From Sandaracinaceae bacterium (GTDB lineage: Bacteria > Myxococcota_A > Polyangia > Polyangiales > Sandaracinaceae): a DNA stretch of 33,903 bases. Below, one piece after another: positions 8,009-16,854 of the stretch. The stretch lies in the NCBI GenBank assembly GCA_019694315.1, contig JAIBCE010000046.1, positions 1-33,903 of the forward strand, in the 5' to 3' direction. A program made the translations under genes and the position numbers. Under the pieces are notes generated by a model. It searched no databases. It was not told the DNA's origin and saw only the letters and a program-made list of their open reading frames with translations. Each line of letters opens with the position of its first letter. The first letter of the stretch is position 1.

Positions 8009-9436
8009 ATGCACCGACGCTCCCACCCCCGACGACACGAGTCGTGGCGCGCTGCCGCGATGGTGCTGAGTCTCCTGCTCACCGGCTCGAGCGTGGTCTC
8101 ACTGGGCGGCTGCACCAACGGGCACACCGCCGTGGTGCAGCTCCAGACCGATCTGGTGCCAGGCCTCGAGTTCGACGAGGTCTACGTGCAGGCCACGGGC
8201 CTTCGCTCGCGACGCGCCAACCTACGCGATGACTACGGCCGACCCGTGCAGGTGGCGGAGATCGGTGGGATCGCGGCCGGAACGAATGTCCTCGTCGAGG
8301 TCTCGCTGCGGCGCGGCGGCACCGAGATCGTCTCGAGGCGCGTCCAGCACCACATCCAGACCGACACGATCCTCGGCGTGATCATCACGCGCAATTGCCT
8401 CGAGATCGCCTGTCCCTCGCCCGGCGCTCCGATGGCCACCGAGTGCCGCGACGGGCTCTGCGTCACGCCCGACTGCGAGGAGGACCGCTCGTGCATGAGC
8501 CCCGAGTGCGTGACCGACTCGGAGTGCAGCTCGAGCGTCGCGTGCGTGACGCCGCGCTGCGCGCTCGGCGTCTGTCTGGACACACCCGACGCGACCCGAT
8601 GTCGAAGCGACGAGGTCTGCTCTCCGGTGAGCGGCTGCGTCCCGGCCGCCATCCCAGATGCCGGCGCGCCCGACGCCTTCGTCGCCCCCGACGCGTCCAC
8701 GCCGCCCATCGATGCCTTCGTGCCGGCGCCGAGCTTCACGCTCCACCACCTCCCCGCTGCCGGCAGCGCCTTCGCCACGCTCACCACGCATGGTGAGGTC
8801 CCGACCGACCCGATCGAGGCGGTGTTCGCGCCGGAGGGAACGGGCGATCTGGTGGTGCTCACGCACACCGAGATCTTCGTGCTCGAGCGCGCGAGCCTGA
8901 CCTTCCTCGAGCGACATCCGCGTGATGCCGTGTTCCCCGAGCTCGCGGGGGTCTTCCTGGCCGACGGATACACCATCGGCGAGGATCTCTACTTCGCCGA
9001 GGCTGGCACCACCCACACCTCGTGGATCTATCGCTGGACACACGCGAGCCGAGCTGCAGCCCACGTGCGCACGATGACCGCGGCGGAGCTCGGCGCGGAC
9101 TGGCATGGACCGCTCGCGCCCCCTTGGTGGGAGGGCCTCGCGGCGTTTCGGGTCCCGAACAACCGCGAGGGCTGGGCGGCGCCCGACCCGAGCCGTTCTC
9201 CGTGCGCCACCACTCCCATCGACGGATACATCGGCATCCTGAGCTGGGACGGATTCGGCCCCGCGGCGCTGATCGTGTCGATCTACGACACGGGGTGCTC
9301 GCAGTTCGTGAACCAGGGCTACTACGCCAGCGCCGTCTACCCCCCGTTCATGCTCGCCACCGCGCCCGACGACGGGTTCACCATCGACGCGATGGAGTGG
9401 GCGGACGGACTCTGGATCTTCACCTCTCCGCGCTGA
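8009..9436 (+). CDS. Cys-rich lipoprotein, second of a tandem paralogous pair
   Basis: This 475-residue protein is paralogous to the gene ending 50 bp upstream. The same frame stays open back to 6593, but that extension is antisense-like Arg/Gly-rich translation of the first paralogue. The real protein starts near ATG 8009, with a second candidate at 8060. The lipobox is LGGC. Shared landmarks are QLQTDL, the RR...D(D/E) block, VIITRNC(L/V)EIAC, the Cys cluster ending in DTPD, a shorter PDA linker, and SFTLxxLP at the start of the C-terminal domain. Both C-terminal domains end in a WA(D/E)GLW(I/A)FT motif. The linker differs most, as expected for an unstructured spacer. Probable cotranscription with the first copy. 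Confidence 0.75.
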   Translation: MHRRSHPRRHESWRAAAMVLSLLLTGSSVVSLGGCTNGHTAVVQLQTDLVPGLEFDEVYVQATGLRSRRANLRDDYGRPVQVAEIGGIAAGTNVLVEVSLRRGGTEIVSRRVQHHIQTDTILGVIITRNCLEIACPSPGAPMATECRDGLCVTPDCEEDRSCMSPECVTDSECSSSVACVTPRCALGVCLDTPDATRCRSDEVCSPVSGCVPAAIPDAGAPDAFVAPDASTPPIDAFVPAPSFTLHHLPAAGSAFATLTTHGEVPTDPIEAVFAPEGTGDLVVLTHTEIFVLERASLTFLERHPRDAVFPELAGVFLADGYTIGEDLYFAEAGTTHTSWIYRWTHASRAAAHVRTMTAAELGADWHGPLAPPWWEGLAAFRVPNNREGWAAPDPSRSPCATTPIDGYIGILSWDGFGPAALIVSIYDTGCSQFVNQGYYASAVYPPFMLATAPDDGFTIDAMEWADGLWIFTSPR

Positions 9437-9490
9437 GCGCTCGAGACGCCGCGACTCGCCCCCTCGCGACGACTCTCGGCGCGTGGGCGC

Positions 9491-10564
9491 TCAGGGTGCG
9501 TTCAGCGCGTCCACCACACCGAGCACGTCCCCGACATCGTAGAAGTCGACCGTGACGAAATTGGGGAGGTCGCCGCTCGCCTCGGCGCGACAGCCGATCA
9601 CGCGATCGGTGAAGAACGGGTCGTGATTGACCATCTCGGCGAGGGCCGGGCTCGCCACCGGGTTCGTCAGGAAGTGGTTGAAGACCCAGAGTGAGCGCGA
9701 CCGATCGCCGCGATCCTGGGCACAGGAGAGGTCCGCCGGCGTGTCCGCCGCATAGGGGTTCTCCCAGGCCCAGTCGTAGGTGTAGAGGTGCCACGGCAGG
9801 CTCGCCGCCCGATCGTCGGTGAACACGACCACTCGCTCGTCCTGGGCGATCATCTCGGCCAGTGTCGGCCACGCGTAGCCGGCGGCCGCTGGGCCTTCGG
9901 GGCTGTGGAGGTAGCGATCGAGGCCGCTCTCCGCGAACGCCGCGGCGACGCGATCCTCGGTGGTGTGGGCCTCGAAGATGATCACGACGACGTCGTGAGG
10001 GTGGCAGTCGAGGAAGAGGCGGAGATCCCGCAGTCCATCGACCAGCGGGCGATGTCCGATGAGGCACGAGCCATGGCAGAGGGAGGTCGTGCCCTCGCGA
10101 TCCACCCAGACATCCAGCATGAAGCCGCGGACTCCGTCCTCGAGCTGGCGCCAGAGGCGGAAGTGCTGGTTCGGCGCACGGAACCCGTCTTCGTCGCTGG
10201 ACATCGCGTTGTGCGTGGTGGCGAACGCGACCTCGTCGAAGCGGCGCGCGCAGAGCTCGGGGCGGCCGTTGCACGAGACGACGGGCCCGGCATCGAGGTC
10301 CGCCGGGAGCTCGCACCGTGCGCCCGAGTCGTAGCCGGCGTCGCCCCGCCGCGGCGCATCGAGCGCCGTGTCGCTGGCGGGTGCGTCGATCGAGGTCGCG
10401 TCGTCGAGCGACGGAGCGTCGAGCCCCGCGTCGCGCACCTCCTGCCCCCCGCAGCCCATCAGCGCAACCAAGAAGAGCGTCCTGGTCGTGGGCCCACGCG
10501 CGATGCGGAGCAGACCACCGAGCTGGGTCAGGCAGGTGATCGCGAGGAGGGTCGGTGCGCGCAC
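9491..10564 (-). CDS. PI-PLC-like phosphodiesterase lipoprotein
   Basis: The gene encodes 357 residues from a GTG at 10564; the exact start is uncertain because no clear Shine-Dalgarno precedes it. The segment ending VALMGC (Cys at 38) is the likely lipobox, followed by a DAP-rich linker to about residue 80. The rest matches the PI-PLC X-domain-like barrel: TTHNAM with H118 as first catalytic His, GVRGFMLDVW with D151, LCHGSC with H164 as second catalytic His, and the DVVVIIFE strand. The spacing H118 to H164 is close to that of bacterial PI-PLC. It could cleave phosphoinositide-type or GPI-like head groups, or be a PLC-like phosphodiesterase of other specificity. It lies 33 bp downstream of the molybdopterin oxidoreductase gene. 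Confidence 0.83.
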   Translation of the reverse strand: MRAPTLLAITCLTQLGGLLRIARGPTTRTLFLVALMGCGGQEVRDAGLDAPSLDDATSIDAPASDTALDAPRRGDAGYDSGARCELPADLDAGPVVSCNGRPELCARRFDEVAFATTHNAMSSDEDGFRAPNQHFRLWRQLEDGVRGFMLDVWVDREGTTSLCHGSCLIGHRPLVDGLRDLRLFLDCHPHDVVVIIFEAHTTEDRVAAAFAESGLDRYLHSPEGPAAAGYAWPTLAEMIAQDERVVVFTDDRAASLPWHLYTYDWAWENPYAADTPADLSCAQDRGDRSRSLWVFNHFLTNPVASPALAEMVNHDPFFTDRVIGCRAEASGDLPNFVTVDFYDVGDVLGVVDALNAP

Positions 10565-10597
10565 GCCCGCGAGGATATCGCGGTCACGCGCGCACCG

Positions 10598-12937
10598 TCA
10601 CGCCACACGGCTCGCGTCGACGCCGTCTCCGAACCGGCCACCGGGGAGTCGCTCGACTCTCGCGGGCACGAGCTTGTGCCAGGGAGTCCCCGCGATCGGA
10701 TCGCGCCGTCGATGATCGGTGAGCTCGTTCACGGCGACACCGCGCATCACCTCGACACCACCGGCCTCTCGATACGAGAGCCCCTGGCCGTTCGGGAGCG
10801 AGAGGCTCCCCACGCGCATCGAGTCGGTCACCTCGAGCTCCACCTCCGCGCTGCCGCGACGGGTCGAGACACGCACGCGTTCACCGTCCACGCAGCCGAG
10901 CTCCGCCGCGTCGCGAGGATGGATGCGCAGCGTCCCGAAGCGCGCACCCTCGTGCCACGAGGCGTCTCGGATGGCGGTGTTCGAGGTGTCGCTGCGGCGC
11001 TCACCGGCGGCGAGCACGAAGGGATACTCGGGATCCACGGGCGGCCGCGTGGTGGCGAGCTCCGGCAGCATCGCGAGGAGCTCCGGGATGGCGAGGGCGA
11101 TCCGATGCTCGGGGTGCGCGATCGCCCCCCAGCTCGCCGCCTCATCGCTGCGCGCGAACACGAGCCCCGACGGCGAGGCGAGGATCGCCTCGAAGAGGCG
11201 CTGGGCCGCGAGCGGCGGAAGGCCCGAGAACCCTGCGCGCGCCGCCGCCTCGCGATGGCCGAGCACGTAGAGCTGGCTCATGCCCCACACCACGGCGGCG
11301 TTCGCCATGCCCTCTGGAAGACTCTCGCCCAGCGTTCGATAGAGCAGGATCGCCAGCGCCCGCCGGCGTCGCTTGCTGAGCCCGGTGAGCGCGAAGAACG
11401 CGGCGGCGTACGCGCGTCGACCGAGCCTTCGCGCGGCGCGCAGAGGTCGGTAGTCCGCCTCGGACAGACCGCCGAGCGCCTCGACGAGGCGGGCGTGGAT
11501 CTCGGACTCGGGCAGCGTCCCGGCGAGCGGCTCGAAGAGGGGCTGTCGCACGTGAAAGGCGTTGTCGGGGAACTCGGTGGCGAAGAACGTGGCCTCGGCC
11601 TTCTCGAATTGGCTCGAGGCAGGAAGCACGTAGTCGGCGACGCGCGCGGTCTCGGTCATCGCGACGTCGATCACCACGGAGAGCTCGAGCGCGCGGATCG
11701 CCTCGCGCATCCGCTGACTGTCGGCCAGAGAGTGCGCGGGATTGCCACTCTCGACGATCAACCCGCGGAAGCGCTTCGGGTGATCGGTGAGGATCTCGTC
11801 GGGGATCACGTTGCAGGGCACGAGCCCCACGATGATCTTCGAGCCCGTCACCGGCGTGCGCTTGTCGAGCCGCGGACCGCGCTTCTTGCCCACCGAGGCG
11901 TCGCCCTTGCTGGCCTTGGCGAGCGAGAGGAAGGGCACGAACGCGTTGGCGGTCCCGGCCCGACCGTAGTGTCCGGTGAGCACCCAGACGAGGCGCTGGA
12001 GGTAGCTCCCCAGGGTCGAGTGCAGGTTCATCTGCATGCCGAGGTCCTCGAACACCGAGCAGCTCCGGGCCCTCGCGATGCGGCGCGCGGCCTCGCGCAG
12101 GAGGCCCTCGTCCACGCCGCAGATCTCGGCGCAGCGCGACACCGGAATCGCGCGGAGCGCCGACGAGATCGCGTCGTAGCCGCTCGTATGCGCCTCGACG
12201 AACGCACGGTTCACGAGCCCCTCTTGCTCGAGGATGCCGACGAGGGCGGCGAGGCACCACGCGTCGGTGCCCGGCGCGATCGCCAGGTGGATGTCGGCCA
12301 TCGCCGCCGTCTCGCTGCGGCGCGGGTCGATCACGATCAGCGTGCGCGACGGATCCTTCGCGAGCTCCTTGAGCACCGCGCGCGCGCGCGGAAACCCATG
12401 CGAGTGCCAGGGGTTCTTGCCCACGAACACCGCGACCTCGCAGTGCTCGAAGTCGCCGTGGGTGCCGGTGCCGAACATCTTGCCCTGCACCCAGAACTCG
12501 CCTGTCTTCTCCTGCGCCAGCGCGTTCGAGCGATAGCGGACCCCGAGCACCTGGAGGAGGTCGTTGCCGTACGCGCCGCCCAGGTGATTGCCCTGTCCGC
12601 CGCCCCCGTAATAGAGGATCGACTCACCGCCGTGGCGCGACACGACCTCGCGGAGGCGCGCCGCGACCTCGCGGATCGCGGTGTCCCAGTCGATGGCCTC
12701 GTAGCTCCCGTCGGGACGCCGGCGCATCGGCGATCGCAGGCGATCGGCGCCGTTCTGGTAGCGATCGAGCCGCTGCGCCTTCTCGCAGAGGTAGCCCTTG
12801 GAGATCGGGGGCTCGCGGTCGCCGCGGATCCGCACGAGGTGGCGTCCGCCCTCGCCGCCCGTCATCACCTCGAGCCCGCAATTCAGGCTGCAGAGCGTGC
12901 ACGCGGTCTTGCGCCACGAGGCGTGAGCGTCGGTCAT
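10598..12937 (-). CDS. Molybdopterin (bis-MGD) oxidoreductase, formate-dehydrogenase/nitrate-reductase superfamily
   Basis: This is a 779-residue cytoplasmic enzyme without a Tat signal. The N-terminal [4Fe-4S] site is complete: C13-x2-C16-x3-C20 and C51 (GYLCEKAQR). It is followed by the molybdopterin-binding domains, including YYGGGGQGNHLGG, VFVGKNPWHSH and TLIVIDPRRSET. A C-terminal MGD-binding barrel contains RIHPRDAAELG and LPNGQG. At the place where FdhH has Sec140, or where Cys is found in NapA, this protein reads ALAQEKTGEF (140-149), with no Cys, Sec or Ser. The Mo/W ligand is therefore not obvious and the substrate cannot be predicted. No electron-transfer partner or accessory gene is adjacent. 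It is divergent from the rRNA methyltransferase gene with an 82-bp gap. Confidence 0.92.
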   Translation of the reverse strand: MTDAHASWRKTACTLCSLNCGLEVMTGGEGGRHLVRIRGDREPPISKGYLCEKAQRLDRYQNGADRLRSPMRRRPDGSYEAIDWDTAIREVAARLREVVSRHGGESILYYGGGGQGNHLGGAYGNDLLQVLGVRYRSNALAQEKTGEFWVQGKMFGTGTHGDFEHCEVAVFVGKNPWHSHGFPRARAVLKELAKDPSRTLIVIDPRRSETAAMADIHLAIAPGTDAWCLAALVGILEQEGLVNRAFVEAHTSGYDAISSALRAIPVSRCAEICGVDEGLLREAARRIARARSCSVFEDLGMQMNLHSTLGSYLQRLVWVLTGHYGRAGTANAFVPFLSLAKASKGDASVGKKRGPRLDKRTPVTGSKIIVGLVPCNVIPDEILTDHPKRFRGLIVESGNPAHSLADSQRMREAIRALELSVVIDVAMTETARVADYVLPASSQFEKAEATFFATEFPDNAFHVRQPLFEPLAGTLPESEIHARLVEALGGLSEADYRPLRAARRLGRRAYAAAFFALTGLSKRRRRALAILLYRTLGESLPEGMANAAVVWGMSQLYVLGHREAAARAGFSGLPPLAAQRLFEAILASPSGLVFARSDEAASWGAIAHPEHRIALAIPELLAMLPELATTRPPVDPEYPFVLAAGERRSDTSNTAIRDASWHEGARFGTLRIHPRDAAELGCVDGERVRVSTRRGSAEVELEVTDSMRVGSLSLPNGQGLSYREAGGVEVMRGVAVNELTDHRRRDPIAGTPWHKLVPARVERLPGGRFGDGVDASRVA

Positions 12938-13019
12938 CGCGCGATCGTGACCGGGCGCGGGGGCGCGTCAACACCGGCCTCGGGCGACAGCGAGGCCTCC
13001 CCCGCGCTACACCCTGCGC

Positions 13020-14195
13020 ATGCGTGAGCTCCGGCTCGTGAAGGACGTACGCGCCTCGATCGAGGCCGGACACCCCTGGATCTATCGCGACGCGATCGAG
13101 CGCTGCGACGCCTCGCCCGGGGAGCTCGTGCGGATCGTCGATCGCGATCGAAGCACGCTCGCGATCGGCTTCGCCGACGAGGGCGTGATCGCGGTGCGCG
13201 TGCTCGGCCGCAAGAAGGGCGAGCTCGACGGCGACGTGCTCACACGGCGCGTGGCCTCCGCGCTCGCGCAGCGCAGCCTCTTCGTGACCGAGGACACCAA
13301 CGCCTTTCGCTGGATCCACGGCGAGGGCGACCGCCTGCCGGGTCTCGTCGTCGACCTCTACGATCGCTTCGCGGTCGCGCGCTTCGACTCGTCGGGGGCC
13401 GAGCGCTTCGTGCTGGGCGATGCTGGGCCTGCGGCCCTCGTCTCGGCGCTGCGCGCCGCGAGACCGACGCTCGCCGGCGTGCTCCTGCGCAGGGGGCGCG
13501 GTGAGTCCAAGGACGTGCGGCTCGTGTGGGGCGAAGAGCCTCCCGCCCTCGTCGCCGTGCAGGAGCACGGCATGACGCTCCTGGCCGACCTCCGCCACGG
13601 TCAGAAGACTGGCCTCTTCCTCGATCATCGCGAGTCGCGTCATCGAGTGCGCGGGCTCTCGCGCGATCGCGAGGTGCTGAATCTCTACGGCTACACCGGC
13701 GGCTTCTCGATCGCGGCGGGCCTCGGCGGCGCGCGCTCGGTAGAGACCGTCGACGTGGCCGAGGCGGCGCTCGCGCTCGCGAGCCAGAGCTGGGAGGCCA
13801 ATGGCCTCACGCCCTCGGCGCACACGACGCACACCGAGGACGTGCCGCGCTTCCTCGAGCAGGCGCGCGAGCGGGCCGCGCACTACGACCTGATCGTGGG
13901 CGATCCGCCGAGCTTCGCACCGAACGAGAGCGCGGTGCCCAACGCGATGCGGAGCTACCGCGCGCTCCACCGCGCCTGCCTGCGCCTCTTGCGGCCGGGT
14001 GGCCTCTACCTCGCGGCGTCGTGCTCGAGCCACATCGGCCCCGAGCGATTCGATCGCACGCTGCGAGAGGCGATCGAGAAGGTGCCGCGACACGTGCGCA
14101 TCCTCGAGCGCTGGGGCGGCGCCGCGGATCACCCGCGATTGCCGGCCTTTCCCGAGGGCGACTATCTCAAGTGCGTGCTCCTCTCGGTGGAGTGA
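13020..14195 (+). CDS. rlmI: RlmI-type 23S rRNA (cytosine-5) methyltransferase
   Basis: This is a 391-residue SAM-dependent methyltransferase of the COG1092 (RlmI) family. Residues 1-70 form the PUA domain (GHPWIYRDAIE, PGELVRIVD). A central linker domain carries the family signature GEGDRLPGLVVDLYD (101-115). The Rossmann part has motif I LNLYGYTGGFSIAA (220-233), motif IV GDPPSFAP (294-301) and the catalytic-Cys region AASCSSHIG with C335. Length matches E. coli RlmI (396). The predicted role is m5C methylation of 23S rRNA at the site equivalent to 1962. The symbol is by family; other COG1092 members may have other targets. The ATG is at 13020, divergent from the molybdoenzyme. Confidence 0.85.
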   Translation: MRELRLVKDVRASIEAGHPWIYRDAIERCDASPGELVRIVDRDRSTLAIGFADEGVIAVRVLGRKKGELDGDVLTRRVASALAQRSLFVTEDTNAFRWIHGEGDRLPGLVVDLYDRFAVARFDSSGAERFVLGDAGPAALVSALRAARPTLAGVLLRRGRGESKDVRLVWGEEPPALVAVQEHGMTLLADLRHGQKTGLFLDHRESRHRVRGLSRDREVLNLYGYTGGFSIAAGLGGARSVETVDVAEAALALASQSWEANGLTPSAHTTHTEDVPRFLEQARERAAHYDLIVGDPPSFAPNESAVPNAMRSYRALHRACLRLLRPGGLYLAASCSSHIGPERFDRTLREAIEKVPRHVRILERWGGAADHPRLPAFPEGDYLKCVLLSVE

Positions 14196-14321
14196 CCTGG
14201 GCCACGAGGCGCCTCTCGCGGGTCCAGAGGAGGCGGTCGTCGGGCAGTCCGGTCACCGTGCTTGCCAGTGCCCTCGGGCCTGCCGGGCGCACTCGCGGAG
14301 GCGCGATCGCGGCGAGGTCGA

Positions 14322-14771
14322 TCAGGGGCGGCGGCGCAGCGAGCGGAGGATGGGCTCGAGGCGTGCCTCGAGCTCGTCCTCGGTGGGCTCGTCGTCGAAC
14401 ACGTCGGTGCTGAAGCGATCCATGTAGGTGCACCGCAGATCGCCCCGGACGACCACGAGCGACGAGGTGCACTCGTGGCTGCCGCAGGCCGTGTCGAACG
14501 CGGCCGTCGGCGGCGTGGTCACGGCGGGGACGAGCTCGAGGCGGAGCACATCGCCGCTCGCGCCCCACGTGAGATCCACACGGTCGGCCGTGGCGAGCGA
14601 CACCGAGAAGCCCGCGGGCGCGTCGCCTTCGTAGGGAAAGGGCGGCGAGGACCAGTGCACCATCGGCGACGCGGCCGCGCCGGAGCAGCCGGCGAGGAAG
14701 AGCCCCACGGCCAGCATGCCAGTCGTCAGCATGCCAGTGCCCAGCGGGCGCTCTCTGCCAGTCGCCGTCAC
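14322..14771 (-). CDS. Small lipoprotein, unknown function
   Basis: The product has 149 residues. The GTG at 14771 overlaps the TGA of the upstream gene as GTGA, a typical coupling arrangement. It also gives an n-region with two Arg before the hydrophobic stretch and the lipobox LAGC. The ATG at 14732 would leave no positive charge, so the GTG is preferred. The mature part has one Cys pair (ACGSHEC) and a beta-rich domain, and ends in an acidic stretch followed by Arg residues. No family was recognised. Coupling to the lysozyme-like/golvesin gene suggests the two act together at the cell envelope. Confidence 0.65.
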   Translation of the reverse strand: MTATGRERPLGTGMLTTGMLAVGLFLAGCSGAAASPMVHWSSPPFPYEGDAPAGFSVSLATADRVDLTWGASGDVLRLELVPAVTTPPTAAFDTACGSHECTSSLVVVRGDLRCTYMDRFSTDVFDDEPTEDELEARLEPILRSLRRRP

Positions 14772-16129
14772 TGCCGGACGGCGCGACGACGGCGACGCGC
14801 AGCGACGGCGAGCGCGAGGCCCACGACCCCGAGCGCGTTCCACGGCGCGGCGCGAGCGCCGACGCGGCAGCCGCAGCTCGCGCTGTTGTTCGGGCGCATC
14901 CAGGTGCCGCCGTCGACCCCAGGCGGCACGTAGGCGTCGGGCGCGGGGCCCATGCCGGCGTCGGGCGAAGACGTCATGGCTGCGTCGGGCATGGGCGGCG
15001 CCACGGGGACGATCTCGAGCGCGTCGCAGACGATGCCGATCATGTCGGCCACTGGCTTGCCGCTGTCGTCGCCGAGGTGGACCTGGTAGTCGGTGCCCGC
15101 CTCGAAGTGAAAGGTACCGAGCGAGTGCTCCTCGGCCGCGGCTTGATCGATCGCCACGTCGGTGCCGCCTCCCGCGTGCGTGATGCGGTAGGGCGCCATG
15201 TGACTCTCGGCATACGGGCTCGCCGTGTGCACCACGAGCTCGTGCTCGCCTGCCTCCGCGAAGCGGAGCGTCCACACCGCGTAGTTCGAGGGACCGGTCG
15301 CGTCGATCGCGTTCGTCCAGCGCAGCGAGCCGCCGTAGCCCGCGTCGGTGGCCGTGCGCCAGTAGCGCAGATCTCCGCCCAAGAGCACGCACGCGTCGGT
15401 GTCGTCGATCACGCGACCCTCGGCGGGGATCGCCTCGCACGTGGGCGCCATCGCCCCTGACCAGAACTCTGCGCCCATCTCGTCGTAGACGGTGTGGAGA
15501 CCGTCCGAGTAGTGCATGAAGCGCGTGTCGTAGACGGAGCAGCCGGTGGGCGTACAGCCGTTGTAGTAGTGCGTGACCGTCTGGATCCACTCCATGTGTC
15601 CCGCGCCACCGACGACCACCGAGTTCATCCACGCGAGCGCCTGCTCGGGCGTGTCGACGCCGTCGATGTAGACCGAGCGCACGACCATCGCGATGCAGAA
15701 GTCGATCGCGGCCTCCACGTTGCCCGCGATCGTGAGGATGCGGTCCCCTTCTCGCGCGAGCGTGTCGGCATACGTGCCCGCGTCGAACTGGAACATGCCG
15801 AGGCCACCCTGCATGTCGGCGCAGGGCCCGTCGCCTGCGCCCGCGATCACGGGGCCACCGCCGCAGTCGACGCTGTTGGGTCCCTGACACGCCCACGTGG
15901 CCTCGCTCCAGCAGTGCGCGAGCCCCGTCTCGTTCTGCGCGATCCCCGCGAGGAGCACGCCATTGGTGAGGCCTCTCGCCGCGGCGGCGTCGCGGATCTG
16001 CGTGAGGCGCACGCGCCGCTCGGCGGCGGTGAGGTCCGCCTCCGCGACACCGACGGGGGGCTCCTGGGTGCAGGCCGAGAGACCGAGCGCGAGGAGGACG
16101 ACGAGCGCGTACGAGCGACGAAGCAGCAT
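14768..16129 (-). CDS. Lysozyme-fold/golvesin-like domain protein with lipobox and MYXO-CTERM-like tail
   Basis: This 453-residue protein starts at ATG 16129; the frame is open to 16249 without a credible N-terminus. The signal peptide ends in LSAC (C20). Residues 30-230 look like a lysozyme-fold muramidase or lytic transglycosylase: NETGL with E67 as candidate catalytic acid, GGLGMFQFDAGTY (108-120), and several Cys. Residues 250-375 match a golvesin-type beta domain (DLRYWR, WTNAID, RITHAGGG, IDQAAAEE, GTFHFEAGTDYQVHLGDD). A PDA linker (380-405) leads to CGCR (419-422), a membrane helix and an Arg cluster at the end, as in MYXO-CTERM tails. It is probably a peptidoglycan-binding or cleaving surface protein. 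It is coupled by GTGA overlap to the small lipoprotein gene. Confidence 0.8.
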   Translation of the reverse strand: MLLRRSYALVVLLALGLSACTQEPPVGVAEADLTAAERRVRLTQIRDAAAARGLTNGVLLAGIAQNETGLAHCWSEATWACQGPNSVDCGGGPVIAGAGDGPCADMQGGLGMFQFDAGTYADTLAREGDRILTIAGNVEAAIDFCIAMVVRSVYIDGVDTPEQALAWMNSVVVGGAGHMEWIQTVTHYYNGCTPTGCSVYDTRFMHYSDGLHTVYDEMGAEFWSGAMAPTCEAIPAEGRVIDDTDACVLLGGDLRYWRTATDAGYGGSLRWTNAIDATGPSNYAVWTLRFAEAGEHELVVHTASPYAESHMAPYRITHAGGGTDVAIDQAAAEEHSLGTFHFEAGTDYQVHLGDDSGKPVADMIGIVCDALEIVPVAPPMPDAAMTSSPDAGMGPAPDAYVPPGVDGGTWMRPNNSASCGCRVGARAAPWNALGVVGLALAVAARRRRRAVRQ

Positions 16130-16206
16130 GCGCTCGATGGTACGCCCGTTCACGCGGCGACCGGGGGCGCCTCGACGCGGAGGGCCCACCGTCGCGGCGA
16201 TCCTGC

Positions 16207-16854
16207 TCAGGCCCGAGGATGCCGCGCGGGAAGGTGCTCGAGCGTCCACGGGTGCTCGTGGTGATCGACGAGGCCGGCGGGCACCACGAAGCTCGGATCG
16301 AGGCGCGCGCGGATCGCCGCCATCGTCTTGAGATCACGCTGCGCGACGACGGGAATCCCTGCCTCGAGGAGCATGGCTGTCGCCACGCCCACGCCCTTCT
16401 GGTGCTTGCGCACCGGCACGAGGCGGCAGCCGTCGCTGATGACCTGACTGCCGCACGCTGCGCTCGCGTCGGTGAGGATCGCCAGCTCCGCGCGCTCTTG
16501 CCGGGCGTGGGCGAGCATCGCGCGTCCACCAGCGAGCATGGCCTCGGTGAGATCGACACCATGCTCGTCCAGCACCCTCGCACGGCCGGCGAGCACGTCG
16601 AAGCCGTCGCCCCCGTGCAGGTCGGGCATCGTGCGCGGCGTGCCCATCCCGTGTTGCTCGGGACAGAAGGGAATCACCCGGATCGTCGGCAACGAGAACA
16701 AAGCCACTCCACCGCTGCCAAGCCCGTAGTCGGTGCCATTCACCCCACACTGCCACCCTGCCAGACAGCCACTCACGAGCACACGCCACGGGTCGTTCGC
16801 GCTGGGCTCCCGCAGCGCCGCGACGAGCTCGGGTCGATACGGGAGGAGGGGCAT
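16207..16854 (-). CDS. DUF523-family protein
   Basis: The gene encodes 215 residues and starts at ATG 16854, which overlaps the TGA of the lectin-like gene upstream as ATGA. The family signatures are visible: VSGCLAGWQCGVNG near residue 30 (family form CLLGxxCRYDG), PFCPEQHGMGTPR, a GGDGFDVL segment, VDLTEAMLAGGRAML, and an ASAACGS motif near residue 130. DUF523 proteins are small cytoplasmic proteins of unknown biochemical role with conserved Cys that may bind metal or catalyse a thiol reaction. The product is about 50 residues longer than the core family, with the extra part at the C-terminus. Coupling to a secreted lectin-like gene is unexpected and may be chance clustering. Confidence 0.8.
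   Translation of the reverse strand: MPLLPYRPELVAALREPSANDPWRVLVSGCLAGWQCGVNGTDYGLGSGGVALFSLPTIRVIPFCPEQHGMGTPRTMPDLHGGDGFDVLAGRARVLDEHGVDLTEAMLAGGRAMLAHARQERAELAILTDASAACGSQVISDGCRLVPVRKHQKGVGVATAMLLEAGIPVVAQRDLKTMAAIRARLDPSFVVPAGLVDHHEHPWTLEHLPARHPRA

Noticed and set aside
9788..13027. Plus-strand open frame of about 1079 codons
   Set aside because: It lies opposite the PI-PLC-like and molybdoenzyme genes, which have clear motifs; it is a high-GC antisense shadow.
14196..14321. Terminator between the convergent rRNA methyltransferase and small lipoprotein genes
   Set aside because: Only short GC palindromes such as GAGGCGCCTC were seen; no convincing stem-loop with T-tract.
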